A DNA stretch of 64,000 nt from Lacinutrix himadriensis (GTDB taxonomy: Bacteria; Bacteroidota; Bacteroidia; Flavobacteriales; Flavobacteriaceae), in the NCBI RefSeq assembly GCF_001418105.1, contig NZ_LIQI01000012.1, forward strand, positions 186,001 to 250,000, read 5' to 3'. Positions 35,272 to 44,110 of this stretch are shown here, one piece after another; positions within the stretch are counted from its first letter, which is position 1; each line of letters starts with the position of its first letter. Below the pieces are notes generated by a model that was not told the DNA's origin, ran no database searches, and saw only the letters and a list, made by a program, of their open reading frames with translations. The position numbers and the translations under genes were made by a program.

Positions 35272-35928
35272 ATGAAGGAATTTGATGACGCCATTCAACA
35301 GCTTGGGAAAATATTACTTTTTATTAATGCAACATTATATACATATAGTTATTTAAAAGGCAAAAAAAGCAAGGAAATCAAGTATTTTACTATCTATTTA
35401 ACACTTATTTTTTGTGTTTTAATAGGTAGTAATTTACTTATACAGGTTCAACGAAAATATAATTTTGAATTAAATAACTTATACTTATCTCATTTTTATT
35501 TTATTTTTCAGTTTATTTTTCTGTCGCTCTTTTATCGCCAATTATTTAATAAAAACCAGAAAAAATATCTAAATGTTATTAGTGTTTTGGTTTTTTTAGT
35601 ATTAATAATTCAATACACTGTAAAGGCTAATTTATTTTCTAAGTTTAATTTATTAGAAATATTAATTACATCATTCCCCTTAGTTTTATATTCCATTTTT
35701 CACCTATATAATTCACTAAGCAAACCTGGTAAATTTATGTATATAAATGCTGGTGTATTAATTTACATAGCAACTAGTACTTTAATATTTATTTTGGGGG
35801 ATTACTTGAGTGTAATAGATAGAGAAATAGCTTCAGATGCTTGGTTTTTAAATAGAGTGTTTTATGTAGGTTATTTAATACTAATTTTAATAGAATGGAA
35901 AAAGAGTTTATGGAAAATGAAAAATTAA
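35272..35928 (+). CDS. Polytopic membrane protein, possible sensor partner of a histidine kinase
   Basis: A 218-residue integral membrane protein with about seven hydrophobic segments and short loops; no catalytic motif. It overlaps the histidine kinase gene by 34 bases, a strong sign of coupled translation and a joint role. The kinase itself has only one membrane segment and no sensory domain, so this protein may supply the membrane sensing part (as fused 7TM regions do in other kinases). This is inferred from context; the family was not recognised. Confidence 0.65.
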   Translation: MKEFDDAIQQLGKILLFINATLYTYSYLKGKKSKEIKYFTIYLTLIFCVLIGSNLLIQVQRKYNFELNNLYLSHFYFIFQFIFLSLFYRQLFNKNQKKYLNVISVLVFLVLIIQYTVKANLFSKFNLLEILITSFPLVLYSIFHLYNSLSKPGKFMYINAGVLIYIATSTLIFILGDYLSVIDREIASDAWFLNRVFYVGYLILILIEWKKSLWKMKN

Positions 35929-36698
35929 TTATTCAAGCATTGGTTTACGGAATCATCTTTTTGGTTTTAATAACTACTGGGTTAATTCTGTTTTTTCATT
36001 ATTCCAGACAAAAAATAGTGCAAAAGGAACTTGAAAAAGCTGCATTAAAGCTTGAAAATCAACAAAAAATATTACAAACGTCTATTGCTATTCAAGAAAT
36101 AGAACGCAAACGTATTGCGCAAGATTTACACGATGCCATTAGTTCTAAACTCAACATTATTAGCTTGTCTACCAATGTGCTTCTAACAGACAAGTCTATT
36201 AGTGATAAACAGAGAGCTTCATTAAATCAAATCCTTGAAATAACCTCTACTACCTTAGAGAGTTCTAGAAAGATTGCGCATGATTTAATGCCTCCAATTT
36301 TAGATGAGTTCGGACTTAAGGTTGCTTTAGAAGAATTATTCGATGATTTTTCGGCAAATACAACATTAGAAATAGAGCATAATATTGAAAATTTAAGTAA
36401 ATTATCTAGAAACAATCAATTGCATGTATTTCGAATTATTCAAGAACTAATGAATAATTCTATTAGACATGGAAAAGCAAATGAATTAGCGATATATATG
36501 GAACAAAACCCAACAGGTTTTAAAATACGTTATCAAGATAATGGTGTTGGTTTTAATGTGAAAGAAATTAGTAAAAAAAGTGGCATTGGTTTACAAAACA
36601 TAAATAGTCGTGTTAAAATTTTAAACGGGTTTCTTAAAATGGAAAGCACCAAAAACAATGGCAGCCTTTTTATAATACAATGTACATACCATGGATAA
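35895..36698 (+). CDS. NarL-type sensor histidine kinase (HisKA_3)
   Basis: A 267-residue kinase with one membrane segment (about 12-35), a coiled coil (37-70), the HisKA_3 dimerisation motif ERKRIAQDLHDAISSKLN with phospho-acceptor H79, and an HATPase domain with IIQELMNNSIRHGKA, YQDNGVGF and SGIGLQNINSRV. ATG 35895 is used; a second ATG 15 bases later is equally possible. It overlaps the membrane protein gene upstream by 34 bases and the regulator gene downstream by 8, so the three are a translationally coupled unit. Confidence 0.88.
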   Translation: MEKEFMENEKLIIQALVYGIIFLVLITTGLILFFHYSRQKIVQKELEKAALKLENQQKILQTSIAIQEIERKRIAQDLHDAISSKLNIISLSTNVLLTDKSISDKQRASLNQILEITSTTLESSRKIAHDLMPPILDEFGLKVALEELFDDFSANTTLEIEHNIENLSKLSRNNQLHVFRIIQELMNNSIRHGKANELAIYMEQNPTGFKIRYQDNGVGFNVKEISKKSGIGLQNINSRVKILNGFLKMESTKNNGSLFIIQCTYHG

Positions 36699-37368
36699 AA
36701 TAAATATAGCATTAGCAGATGATGAGCTTTTATTCTTACAAGGATTAAAAGCAATTTTAGGTAACGAAGAAAACATTAATATTCTTTTTACCGCTCAAGA
36801 CGGAGAGGACTTGGTTAAACAGTTACGCGAAGCAAAAACCCTACCTGAAATTGTTGTAACAGATCTTAAAATGCCTAATTTAAATGGCGTGGAAGTCACT
36901 AAAATTATTCACAAAGAATTTCCAGACATAAAAGTAATTGCGCTGACTAGTTATTTTAGCAAACCTTTTATATTAAACATGATTTCTATTGGAGCGGTTG
37001 CCTATTTAGCAAAAAATAGCACACCAGCATTAATGATTAAAACCATTGAAGAGGTTTATGATAAAGGTTTTTATTACGACGGAAAAGTGATGCAATACGT
37101 TCATGAAAGTATTACCAATCCGAAAGACAAAAACACAAAATCTACATTTGACACTAATTACTTCACCAAACGAGAAATTGAAGTACTAGAACTTATTTGC
37201 AAACAATACACCACTAATGATATTGGCGAGACACTTTTTATTAGTCCGAGAACAGTGGAAGGCCATCGTAATAATTTATTACTAAAAACCGAAGCTAAAA
37301 ATGTAGCTGGCTTAGTTATTTATGCCTTAAAAAACAAGCTTGTTTCCCTAGATAACAATAGCTTTTAA
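36691..37368 (+). CDS. LuxR/NarL-family response regulator
   Basis: A 225-residue regulator. The receiver domain has DDELL acidic residues (10-11), phospho-acceptor D58 in IVVTDLKMP, and the switch T/Y-K region (ALTSYFS ... YLAKNSTP). The C-terminal LuxR helix-turn-helix contains FTKREIEVLELICKQYTTN and LFISPRTVEGHRNNLLLK. It overlaps the kinase gene by eight bases. The target genes are unknown, although the adjacent hypothetical and tail-collar genes are candidates. Confidence 0.92.
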   Translation: MDKINIALADDELLFLQGLKAILGNEENINILFTAQDGEDLVKQLREAKTLPEIVVTDLKMPNLNGVEVTKIIHKEFPDIKVIALTSYFSKPFILNMISIGAVAYLAKNSTPALMIKTIEEVYDKGFYYDGKVMQYVHESITNPKDKNTKSTFDTNYFTKREIEVLELICKQYTTNDIGETLFISPRTVEGHRNNLLLKTEAKNVAGLVIYALKNKLVSLDNNSF

Positions 37369-37371
37369 AAA

Positions 37372-37401
37372 TAAAAAGCTCCTACAAGAGGAGCTTTTTA
37401 T
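37372..37401. terminator. Bidirectional terminator after the response regulator
   Basis: AAAAAGCTCCT-acaag-AGGAGCTTTTT, flanked by A and T runs; it serves the regulator and the convergent BI-1 gene. Confidence 0.85.
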
Positions 37402-37417
37402 TAATATTTTTCAAGTC

Positions 37418-38143
37418 TTAATCTCTAGACATAAAAATCTGTAACACATACCAAAATAATAGCATTAAAGATGCAAATAGACCTAACGAAGCAGGAATAT
37501 ATTGATCTACTGTATATTTATTGATAAGGTTAGATGTTTGGTATAAAATAGAACCACCAGCCAACAAACACATTCCAACAGAAAACCATAATCCTAGGTT
37601 AAACCCAAAAAGTGTTCCTGCTATAATTAAACCTATTGCAATAAAAAAGCCAATTGTTAAACCTGTTTTTAAAAACGAAAAATCTTTTTTAGTTACAAAA
37701 ACGACAGCGGTTAAACCACTAAATAAAGATAAGGTTACAATTGCTGCTTGCTGTAATATTTCTGGACCAGAATCCATATAAAAAGCTGCCATATAAATCA
37801 TTGGCACAAAGATAAATGCTTCGGCTAAAATGTATAATGCATAGGCTAAATATTGCTTGTTTTTATCTGGCGTCTTTAAAGCCATTTTTTCCGCATAATT
37901 AGTAATAAACATAAAACCTCCTAGCATAATTAGCCATTTAAACCCATCGGTCATGGATAATGCAAAATTTACAATAGTCTCGCTTTGCAATAATAAATAT
38001 TCAAAAAGAATAAATACTAAAACACCACCAGCAACATGCGCATAGGTTTGTTTATAAAAAGCAACACGATCTACTTGTTCTAATGCTGCAACACGTACTT
38101 TGGGTTGTTCCTCTTGAAAAGGGTTTATATTTTGATTTTCCAT
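37418..38143 (-). CDS. Bax inhibitor-1/YccA family membrane protein
   Basis: A 241-residue membrane protein with seven hydrophobic segments. FYKQTYAHVAGGVLVFILFEYLL and the C-terminal LGLFASLMLLFWYVLQIFM with a last Asp fit the BI-1/YccA family, which in bacteria includes a calcium-leak channel and a modulator of the FtsH protease. The cytoplasmic N-terminus is about 35 residues. Its exact role is not clear. Single gene between two terminators. Confidence 0.82.
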   Translation of the reverse strand: MENQNINPFQEEQPKVRVAALEQVDRVAFYKQTYAHVAGGVLVFILFEYLLLQSETIVNFALSMTDGFKWLIMLGGFMFITNYAEKMALKTPDKNKQYLAYALYILAEAFIFVPMIYMAAFYMDSGPEILQQAAIVTLSLFSGLTAVVFVTKKDFSFLKTGLTIGFFIAIGLIIAGTLFGFNLGLWFSVGMCLLAGGSILYQTSNLINKYTVDQYIPASLGLFASLMLLFWYVLQIFMSRD

Positions 38144-38166
38144 AAATGTTTATTTTAATTTGAAAA

Positions 38167-38215
38167 GTAATAAAAAAAGAGACATCAAAATAAATTAATG
38201 TCTCTTTTTTATTAC
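38167..38215. terminator. Inverted repeat/terminator between BI-1 and YugP genes
   Basis: GTAATAAAAAAAGAGACAT, a loop, ATGTCTCTTTTTTATTAC. A long near-perfect palindrome that can terminate transcription of the YugP gene on the minus strand. Confidence 0.82.
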
Positions 38216-38229
38216 ACGATATGTTTTAA

Positions 38230-38925
38230 TTAATCTCTTCCTCCAAATACTTTAAGTGCCCAATATAATAAAGAAGCTAAAGCACCAATTGCAGCAACTA
38301 AATACGTTCTAGCAGCCCATTTAAGCGCATCTTCAGATCCTGCATACTCTTCTTGTGAAAGCATATTCTTATTTTTCAACCAAGCCAAAGCTCTGTTACT
38401 TGCATCATATTCCACAGGTAAAGTAATAAAGCTAAACAAAGTAGCAAAGCCCATAAATACTAGACCAGCAACGGCAACCCAGTAACCCATACCCATTCCT
38501 GCAGCTCCACCAAGAATTAATCCACCAATAACCAACCATTGTGACATACCAGAAGTTACACTAACTATTGGTACTAAGGCAGATCGCATACCTAAAGCAC
38601 TATAAGCCTGTGCATGTTGTACTGCATGACCACATTCATGTGCTGCAACTGCTGCTGCTGCTGCATTGGCGTGATTGTAAACCACTTCACTTAAATTCAC
38701 TGTTTTATTTTTTGGGTTGTAATGATCTGTTAATTGTCCCGGAGTAGAAATAACTTCCACATCTGTAATACCATGATCTGCAAGCATTTTTTCGGCAATC
38801 TCTCTACCGGTTAATCCGTTGCGTAAATGTACTTGTGAGTATTTCTTAAATTTTTTCTTTAATTGGTTACTTACCAACCAACTTACAAGCGCTATTGCTC
38901 CTATTAATATATAATATCCAATCAT
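38230..38925 (-). CDS. YugP-family zinc metallopeptidase
   Basis: Membrane-bound peptidase of 231 residues. The zinc-binding HExxH is HECGH (96-100) within AAVAAHECGHAVQHAQAY. Four hydrophobic segments surround it, and the third ligand region VEYDASNRALAWL is conserved. YugP proteins are membrane proteins of unknown substrate. The length and organisation fit the family. It is the gene upstream of BI-1 on the same strand, separated by a terminator. Confidence 0.87.
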   Translation of the reverse strand: MIGYYILIGAIALVSWLVSNQLKKKFKKYSQVHLRNGLTGREIAEKMLADHGITDVEVISTPGQLTDHYNPKNKTVNLSEVVYNHANAAAAAVAAHECGHAVQHAQAYSALGMRSALVPIVSVTSGMSQWLVIGGLILGGAAGMGMGYWVAVAGLVFMGFATLFSFITLPVEYDASNRALAWLKNKNMLSQEEYAGSEDALKWAARTYLVAAIGALASLLYWALKVFGGRD

Positions 38926-39086
38926 TTATTTTTTTTTAGTGTTTAAATATACTATTTGTATAGCAAAAAATAAGCCAAACATTCGTTAAGAAATTTTGTC
39001 AGTTTTTAAGGAAAATAAATGTAACTACTTGTTTTTTATTTCTTTCCCGAAAACGGAATTCTTCTCTCTTAAAACAAAAAGAAAAA

Positions 39087-39446
39087 TTATTCTTGCAAAT
39101 GAATAACCTCTATTACATAACTATTTTCAAAAATAACAATAAGATTTTCTCTTTTGGACTCAAAAAAACTTGGTGGTTTTCCTAAATAATACAGCAAGTG
39201 ATCGCTTCCAGTAAGTGTAGAAGGGGATGCCGGTCCTAATAATGCAATAACCTCCTTTTTGGTTTTCCCAATCAGTAATTTACTTTCCAGAATATCTTCT
39301 GCCAACTTATATCGTGTAGTACGTTCGCTTCTCCATTGCTGTTCATTAAACCGTTCTTCAAAAAGTCCTATTAATGTGGTGCTAAGCACAAAAGCCACAA
39401 AGAAAAACAATCCGATTTTATCATTCCGCTTAAGTTTTAACCACAT
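39087..39446 (-). CDS. Membrane-anchored BamE/OmlA-like small protein
   Basis: A 119-residue protein with one N-terminal membrane segment (about 12-30) and then a soluble domain with LLIGKTKKEVIALLGPAS, which looks like the SmpA/OmlA (BamE-like) motif of outer-membrane assembly proteins, followed by two beta strands. There is no lipobox Cys, unlike classical BamE, so it is anchored by a transmembrane helix. The function is unknown; the match to this fold is weak but visible. Confidence 0.6.
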   Translation of the reverse strand: MWLKLKRNDKIGLFFFVAFVLSTTLIGLFEERFNEQQWRSERTTRYKLAEDILESKLLIGKTKKEVIALLGPASPSTLTGSDHLLYYLGKPPSFFESKRENLIVIFENSYVIEVIHLQE

Positions 39447-39479
39447 ATTTTTATTCTGTACATTTAGTTTAGTGTCAAT

Positions 39480-39668
39480 CTATTCCTTGATACGTGTTGC
39501 CTTTTGTGTTACAGTTACTGGATAATTAATAACCTCAGGAATTTCTTCACGCACGCCTCCACTTTTCCTTTAATATTTTTACAAAAAACACTATCTAAAA
39601 ATCATTTTATCTTGCGCTTTCGCGGAAAAACAAAGAAGTAAAACGATGAGAAATGGAAGTCCTTTCAT
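39480..39668 (-). pseudogene. Broken small secreted-protein gene
   Basis: From ATG 39668 the frame encodes a good signal peptide (MKGLPFLIVLLLCFSAKAQ) and then stops at TAG. Shifting frame by one in the T-run continues as LDSVFCKNIKGK, and shifting back at the next A-run gives SGGVREEIPEVI ... TRIKE and a stop at 39480-39482, in frame with the ATG. Two compensating indels in homopolymers explain this, so it is a pseudogene of about 62 codons or has sequencing errors. It is too short and broken to appear as a normal reading frame. The family is not recognised. Its 3' end lies 34 bases before the BamE-like gene. Confidence 0.45.
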
Positions 39669-39688
39669 AATTAGTATTTTACTCTAAA

Positions 39689-39727
39689 ATAAAAAAAAAT
39701 GGATTCCCTCTTTCGAAAGAATCCATT
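39689..39727 (-). terminator. Terminator of leuS
   Basis: On the minus strand AATGGATTC, loop containing TTTCGAAAGAGG, GAATCCATT and a T-run of nine. It starts about 24 bases after the leuS stop. Confidence 0.85.
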
Positions 39728-39750
39728 AAAGATATAATACTTCAGATTTA

Positions 39751-42603
39751 TTATCCTACAATATTTACAATTTTACCAGGAACTACAATTACTTTTTTAG
39801 GTGTTCTACCTTCTAATTGCGCGATGGTTTTTTCGTTAGACATTACTGCTTTTTCAATTTCATCTTTACTCAAATCCATTGGTAATTCGATAGTGAAACG
39901 CATTTTACCATTAAACGAAATCGGGTAATTCTTGCTACTTTCTACTAAATGACTTGCATCAAATTTAGGAAAAGCTACCGTAGCTATCGATCCTTCATTA
40001 CCTAACTGACTATATAATTCTTCAGCAATATGTGGTGCATACGGAGAAACTAAAGCCAATAAAGGTTCTAGCACTTCTTTGCTGGTACATTTTTGTGCAG
40101 TAAGTTCATTAACCGCAATCATAAAGGTAGAAACCGAAGTATTAAAAGAGAAATTCTCGATATCTTCTTCTACTTTCTTTATGGTTTTATGTAATGTTTT
40201 TAAGTTGTCTTTTGTTGCAGCGACATCCGTAACGTTTAATCCGTTTTCACCAACATACAATTTCCATAGTTTTTTAAGGAAACCGTGAACACCTGTAATT
40301 CCGGCAGTATTCCAAGGTTTCGCTTGCTCTAACGGACCTAAAAACATTTCGTATAAACGAAGACTGTCTGCACCATACTGTTCGCAAATCGCATCTGGAC
40401 TAACAACGTTGTATTTGGACTTCGACATTTTTTCGACTTCACGACCTACTTTATAAACACCATTTTCTAAAAGGAATTCTGCGTCTTTATAATCTGCGCC
40501 AAACTCCGCATCATTTTTTAAACTTTCAATATCTAATTCATCCGATGCATTCACGTATTGTACTTTTACGTGGATTGGAGCTACTTTTTTATCTTTAATT
40601 AAACCTTGAGAAAGGTATGTATTCGTTCCATCTTCACGATAAATAAAAGCACTAGTCCCAAGAATCATTCCTTGGTTAATAAGCTTTTTAAAAGGTTCCT
40701 CTACACCAACAAATGCTCTATCTTTTAAAAACTTCGTCCAAAAACGAGAGTATAATAAATGTCCGGTTGCGTGTTCGCTTCCACCAATATATAAATCTAC
40801 ATTTTCCCAATAGTTAAGTGCGTCTTCGCTAGCAAAGTCTTCTCCTCTTTTGGCTTTTTCTTCCATATAACTAAAGAAATACCAAGAGCTTCCTGCCCAA
40901 CCTGGCATGGTGTTTAGTTCTAATGGGAATACGCCATTGTGTTGAGATGTCTCGACTTCGCTCGACATGACAAGATCATTAGAGACCACTTTATTATTTA
41001 CAGTATCCCAAGCCCAAACATCTGCACGACCTAAAGGTGGCTCGCCTGTTTCGGTTGGTAAATATTTTTCTACTTCTGGTAATGTGATTGGCAAATGTGC
41101 TTTATCAATCATTTGCGGCATTCCATTTACATAGTATACTGGAAATGGTTCTCCCCAATAACGTTGTCTAGAAAATACAGCATCACGTAATCTGTAGTTT
41201 GTTTTTCCTTCTCCTTGACCCAATTGCTCTAAATCGTAAATAGCACGTTTAGACGCTTTTTTGTAGTTCATTCCGTTAAGGAAATCACTATTTGCAATCT
41301 TCACATTGTCTTTAGCAGCATACGCTTCTTCAGAAATATCTACACCTTCAAAAATATTAGGTATCGCAATATTAAAATGTTTTGCAAAGTCGTAATCCCT
41401 TTGATCACCACAAGGTACAGACATTACTGCTCCTGTTCCGTAACCCGCTAAAACGTAATCTCCAATCCAAATTGGAATTGGTTCTTTACTAAAAGGATGT
41501 TCTGCATAGGCTCCTGTAAATGCACCAGAAATGGTTTTTACATCTGCCATTCTATCGCGTTCGCTACGTTTTGCAGTTGCTAGAATATACGCATCTACTT
41601 CTGCTTTTTGCTCTGGAGTTGTGATTTGAGATACTAATTCGTGCTCTGGAGCTAAAGTCATAAAACTTACTCCGAAAATAGTATCTGGTCTTGTTGTGAA
41701 AACTTCAATAACTTCCTCATGATTATTCACGTTGAAAGTAACAGATGCTCCAACCGATTTACCAATCCAGTTACGTTGGCTTTCTTTCAATGAATCTGTC
41801 CAATCAATAGTATCTAAACCTTGCAATAAACGTTCTGCATATGCCGAAATTCGCATCGACCATTGCGTCATTTTTTTACGTAGTACAGGATGTCCTCCAC
41901 GTTCGGAAACACCATTTACTATTTCATCATTTGCTAAAACGGTTCCTAAAGCAGGACACCAGTTTACTTCGGTTTCTGCTAAATAGGTTAATCTATATTT
42001 AAGAAGAATTTCTTCTTGTTCTTTTTGGTTGAAATTATTCCATGCTTCCGCTGTAAATACTTCGATATTATCATCGCAAACGGCGTTCACATTTGCGTTT
42101 CCTTCGGAAGCAAAAACAGCAATTAAACTTGAAATCTCTTCCGCTTTATTACTTTCATTATTATACCAAGACTCAAAAAGCTGAATAAAAATCCATTGTG
42201 TCCATTTGTAATATTCCGGACTAGAAGTACGCACTTCACGAGACCAATCGAAAGAAAAACCAATTTGATCTAACTGTCGTCTGTATGTTTTTATATTCGT
42301 TTCTGTAGTAACTGCAGGATGCTGACCGGTTTGAATAGCATATTGTTCTGCAGGCAAACCAAAACTATCATAACCTTGTGGATGCAATACATTAAATCCT
42401 TTATGACGTTTGTAACGCGCATAAATATCACTTGCGATATACCCTAATGGGTGACCAACATGCAATCCTGCTCCAGACGGATAAGGAAACATATCTAAAA
42501 CATAATATTTTGGTTTCTCGCTAGTATTTGAGGCTTTAAACGTTTGGTTTTCTGCCCAATATTTTTGCCATTTGGCTTCAATAGTATTAAAATGGTATTG
42601 CAT
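39751..42603 (-). CDS. leuS: Leucyl-tRNA synthetase with a repeat-derived insertion
   Basis: Class I synthetase of 950 residues that charges tRNA(Leu). HIGH motif HVGH in YPSGAGLHVGHPLGY, the CP1 editing domain with its T-rich EVFTTRPDTIFGVSFM, and KMSKS in EKMSKSKYNVVS are all intact. A segment in the catalytic core, just before the conserved MPGWAGSSWYFF, reads SNDLVMSSEVETSQHNG; its DNA (40943-40971) matches the interspersed palindrome family at 59236 and 343. The insertion keeps the frame, so the enzyme is presumably functional. A -7 box lies about 30 bases before the start. Confidence 0.96.
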   Translation of the reverse strand: MQYHFNTIEAKWQKYWAENQTFKASNTSEKPKYYVLDMFPYPSGAGLHVGHPLGYIASDIYARYKRHKGFNVLHPQGYDSFGLPAEQYAIQTGQHPAVTTETNIKTYRRQLDQIGFSFDWSREVRTSSPEYYKWTQWIFIQLFESWYNNESNKAEEISSLIAVFASEGNANVNAVCDDNIEVFTAEAWNNFNQKEQEEILLKYRLTYLAETEVNWCPALGTVLANDEIVNGVSERGGHPVLRKKMTQWSMRISAYAERLLQGLDTIDWTDSLKESQRNWIGKSVGASVTFNVNNHEEVIEVFTTRPDTIFGVSFMTLAPEHELVSQITTPEQKAEVDAYILATAKRSERDRMADVKTISGAFTGAYAEHPFSKEPIPIWIGDYVLAGYGTGAVMSVPCGDQRDYDFAKHFNIAIPNIFEGVDISEEAYAAKDNVKIANSDFLNGMNYKKASKRAIYDLEQLGQGEGKTNYRLRDAVFSRQRYWGEPFPVYYVNGMPQMIDKAHLPITLPEVEKYLPTETGEPPLGRADVWAWDTVNNKVVSNDLVMSSEVETSQHNGVFPLELNTMPGWAGSSWYFFSYMEEKAKRGEDFASEDALNYWENVDLYIGGSEHATGHLLYSRFWTKFLKDRAFVGVEEPFKKLINQGMILGTSAFIYREDGTNTYLSQGLIKDKKVAPIHVKVQYVNASDELDIESLKNDAEFGADYKDAEFLLENGVYKVGREVEKMSKSKYNVVSPDAICEQYGADSLRLYEMFLGPLEQAKPWNTAGITGVHGFLKKLWKLYVGENGLNVTDVAATKDNLKTLHKTIKKVEEDIENFSFNTSVSTFMIAVNELTAQKCTSKEVLEPLLALVSPYAPHIAEELYSQLGNEGSIATVAFPKFDASHLVESSKNYPISFNGKMRFTIELPMDLSKDEIEKAVMSNEKTIAQLEGRTPKKVIVVPGKIVNIVG
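40943..40971 (-). repeat. Interspersed palindrome inside leuS
   Basis: Read on the minus strand it is GTCATGTCGAGCGAAG followed by TCGAGACATCTCA, the same GTCAT...ATCTCA ends as the copy at 59236-59263. It encodes the residues MSSEVETSQ in the synthetase and is in frame. Confidence 0.8.
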
Positions 42604-42631
42604 TTTTGTGTTTTATCGCTTAATGAAGGCA

Positions 42632-42639
42632 CAAATTTA
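42632..42639 (-). promoter_or_regulatory. -7 box TAAATTTG for leuS
   Basis: Exact TAnnTTTG match on the minus strand, 29 bases before the leuS start. The rest of the 240-base gap to ftsX holds no gene that I can see. Confidence 0.5.
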
Positions 42640-42843
42640 AACTTATTACAACACTATTAAAAGTTTAAACGTTATAATAATAAACGAATTAAAACTACTT
42701 AATTAGTTACGTAAATTAAGTTTCTAATAAAAAGATTCCCGATTTCTCAGGAAAGACATTTTATTTGAATTCAAAAGACTTGCATCTTTTAAAGTTTCTT
42801 TTCATTTTCTTTATTATTTTTACATCATTAACAAATCCTTTTT

Positions 42844-43719
42844 ATGAGCGCATCTTTTGAAAAATACCAGAAACGTAAACTTATTTCATCTTACTTTTCG
42901 GTGGTATTAAGTATTGCTTTAGTCTTATTTTTATTAGGACTATTAGGTATGCTAATTCTTAATGCTAAAAAGGTTTCTGATCATTTTAAAGAGCAAGTGG
43001 TGGTAACTATTTACTTAAAAGATAGTGCAAAAGAGGTAGAGACAAAGCAATTGGAAAAGAGTTTGGCTTTAGCAGATTACGTAAAATCGACAGATTATGT
43101 AACCAAAGAACAAGCTGCTGCATCTATGAAAGCCGAAAATGGCGAAGATTTCATGGAGTTTTTGGGATACAATCCTTTACAAAATTCTATTGATGTGCAT
43201 TTAAAAGCAGATTATGTAACCTCAGAACATTTAGAAGATATATCTAAAGAAGCATTAAATAAAAACTTTGTTGATGAAGTCCGTTATGATAATGACTTAG
43301 TCACTTTAATGAATAACAACGTTAAAAAAATAAGCTTTTGGGTTTTAATCCTAAGTGGTATTTTCACCTTAATTGCTGTACTATTAATTAACAGTTCTAT
43401 TCGTTTGGCGGTTTATGCAAAACGATTTACCATCAAAACCATGCAAATGGTTGGTGCTACAAAACGTTTTATTCGCAGACCTTTTGTTTGGAAAAGTGTG
43501 CAATTAGGAATCATTGGAGCAATTATAGCCATGTTAGGAATGGCAGTGGTTTTATATTACTTAAACCTGACTTTCCCAGAACTAGACCTAATGCGTAACC
43601 CTATATTAATTGGCGCTCTATTTGCTGGTGTTTTTCTTTTAGGTATAATAATCACTTGGTTTTCTACTTTTTTCGCAACACAACGTTTCTTAAATTTAAA
43701 AACCGATCAGTTGTATTAA
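42844..43719 (+). CDS. ftsX: Cell-division permease-like protein FtsX
   Basis: A 291-residue inner-membrane protein with the FtsX layout: N-terminal cytoplasmic part, membrane segment 1 (about 18-40), a large extracytoplasmic domain (about 41-165), then three membrane segments with AKRFTIKTMQMVGATKRFIRRPF between the second and third. FtsX partners with the ATPase FtsE to control peptidoglycan hydrolases at division. It is the first of a five- or six-gene plus-strand run (lipoprotein, DUF3098, uppP, truB) whose order I recall as conserved in Flavobacteriia; uppP and this gene both serve cell-wall synthesis. Confidence 0.9.
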   Translation: MSASFEKYQKRKLISSYFSVVLSIALVLFLLGLLGMLILNAKKVSDHFKEQVVVTIYLKDSAKEVETKQLEKSLALADYVKSTDYVTKEQAAASMKAENGEDFMEFLGYNPLQNSIDVHLKADYVTSEHLEDISKEALNKNFVDEVRYDNDLVTLMNNNVKKISFWVLILSGIFTLIAVLLINSSIRLAVYAKRFTIKTMQMVGATKRFIRRPFVWKSVQLGIIGAIIAMLGMAVVLYYLNLTFPELDLMRNPILIGALFAGVFLLGIIITWFSTFFATQRFLNLKTDQLY

Positions 43720-43776
43720 TTTGCAATAAATCATGTATTTACACGTTGGTTTTATCACAACCAACCTTTAAGAATT

Positions 43777-44109
43777 ATGCGTAAACTAATTCCTACTCTC
43801 TTTTTATTCTTTCTATTGACCTCTTGTATGGTTAAGAATAACTCATTAAAAAATACTGTAAAACAAAACATTATAGTTACTAAAATTACAGAAGGAGGTG
43901 TTAAGGACATTGTTTTTCATGATAGCGGTTCGGACTTCTACTATATAAATCGTGGGTTAGAAAACGGATTAAATTTAGATTCTCTTAACGCTAAAGTTTT
44001 AAATAAAACCGTTACTTTGCATCTAGCAAAATTAATTGGCGGCGCTACTTCAGAGCACATTGCCCAATTAACGCTAGGTGACGAAATTATTTACACAGAA
44101 TTTAAATAA
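43777..44109 (+). CDS. Hypothetical small lipoprotein
   Basis: A 110-residue protein with a hydrophobic N-terminus ending in the lipobox LLTSC (Cys17). The mature part is about 93 residues and has no recognised domain; it is predicted to sit on the periplasmic face of a membrane. It lies between ftsX and the DUF3098 gene and is separated from the latter by one base, so it is probably co-transcribed with the division/cell-wall genes. A small inverted repeat (GTTGGTT/AACCAAC) lies in its leader. Confidence 0.6.
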   Translation: MRKLIPTLFLFFLLTSCMVKNNSLKNTVKQNIIVTKITEGGVKDIVFHDSGSDFYYINRGLENGLNLDSLNAKVLNKTVTLHLAKLIGGATSEHIAQLTLGDEIIYTEFK

Positions 44110-44110
44110 A

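Noticed and set aside
43747-43767. Small inverted repeat GTTGGTT/AACCAAC before the lipoprotein gene as an ftsX terminator
   Set aside because: No T-run follows and the gene order suggests co-transcription; left as an unexplained hairpin.
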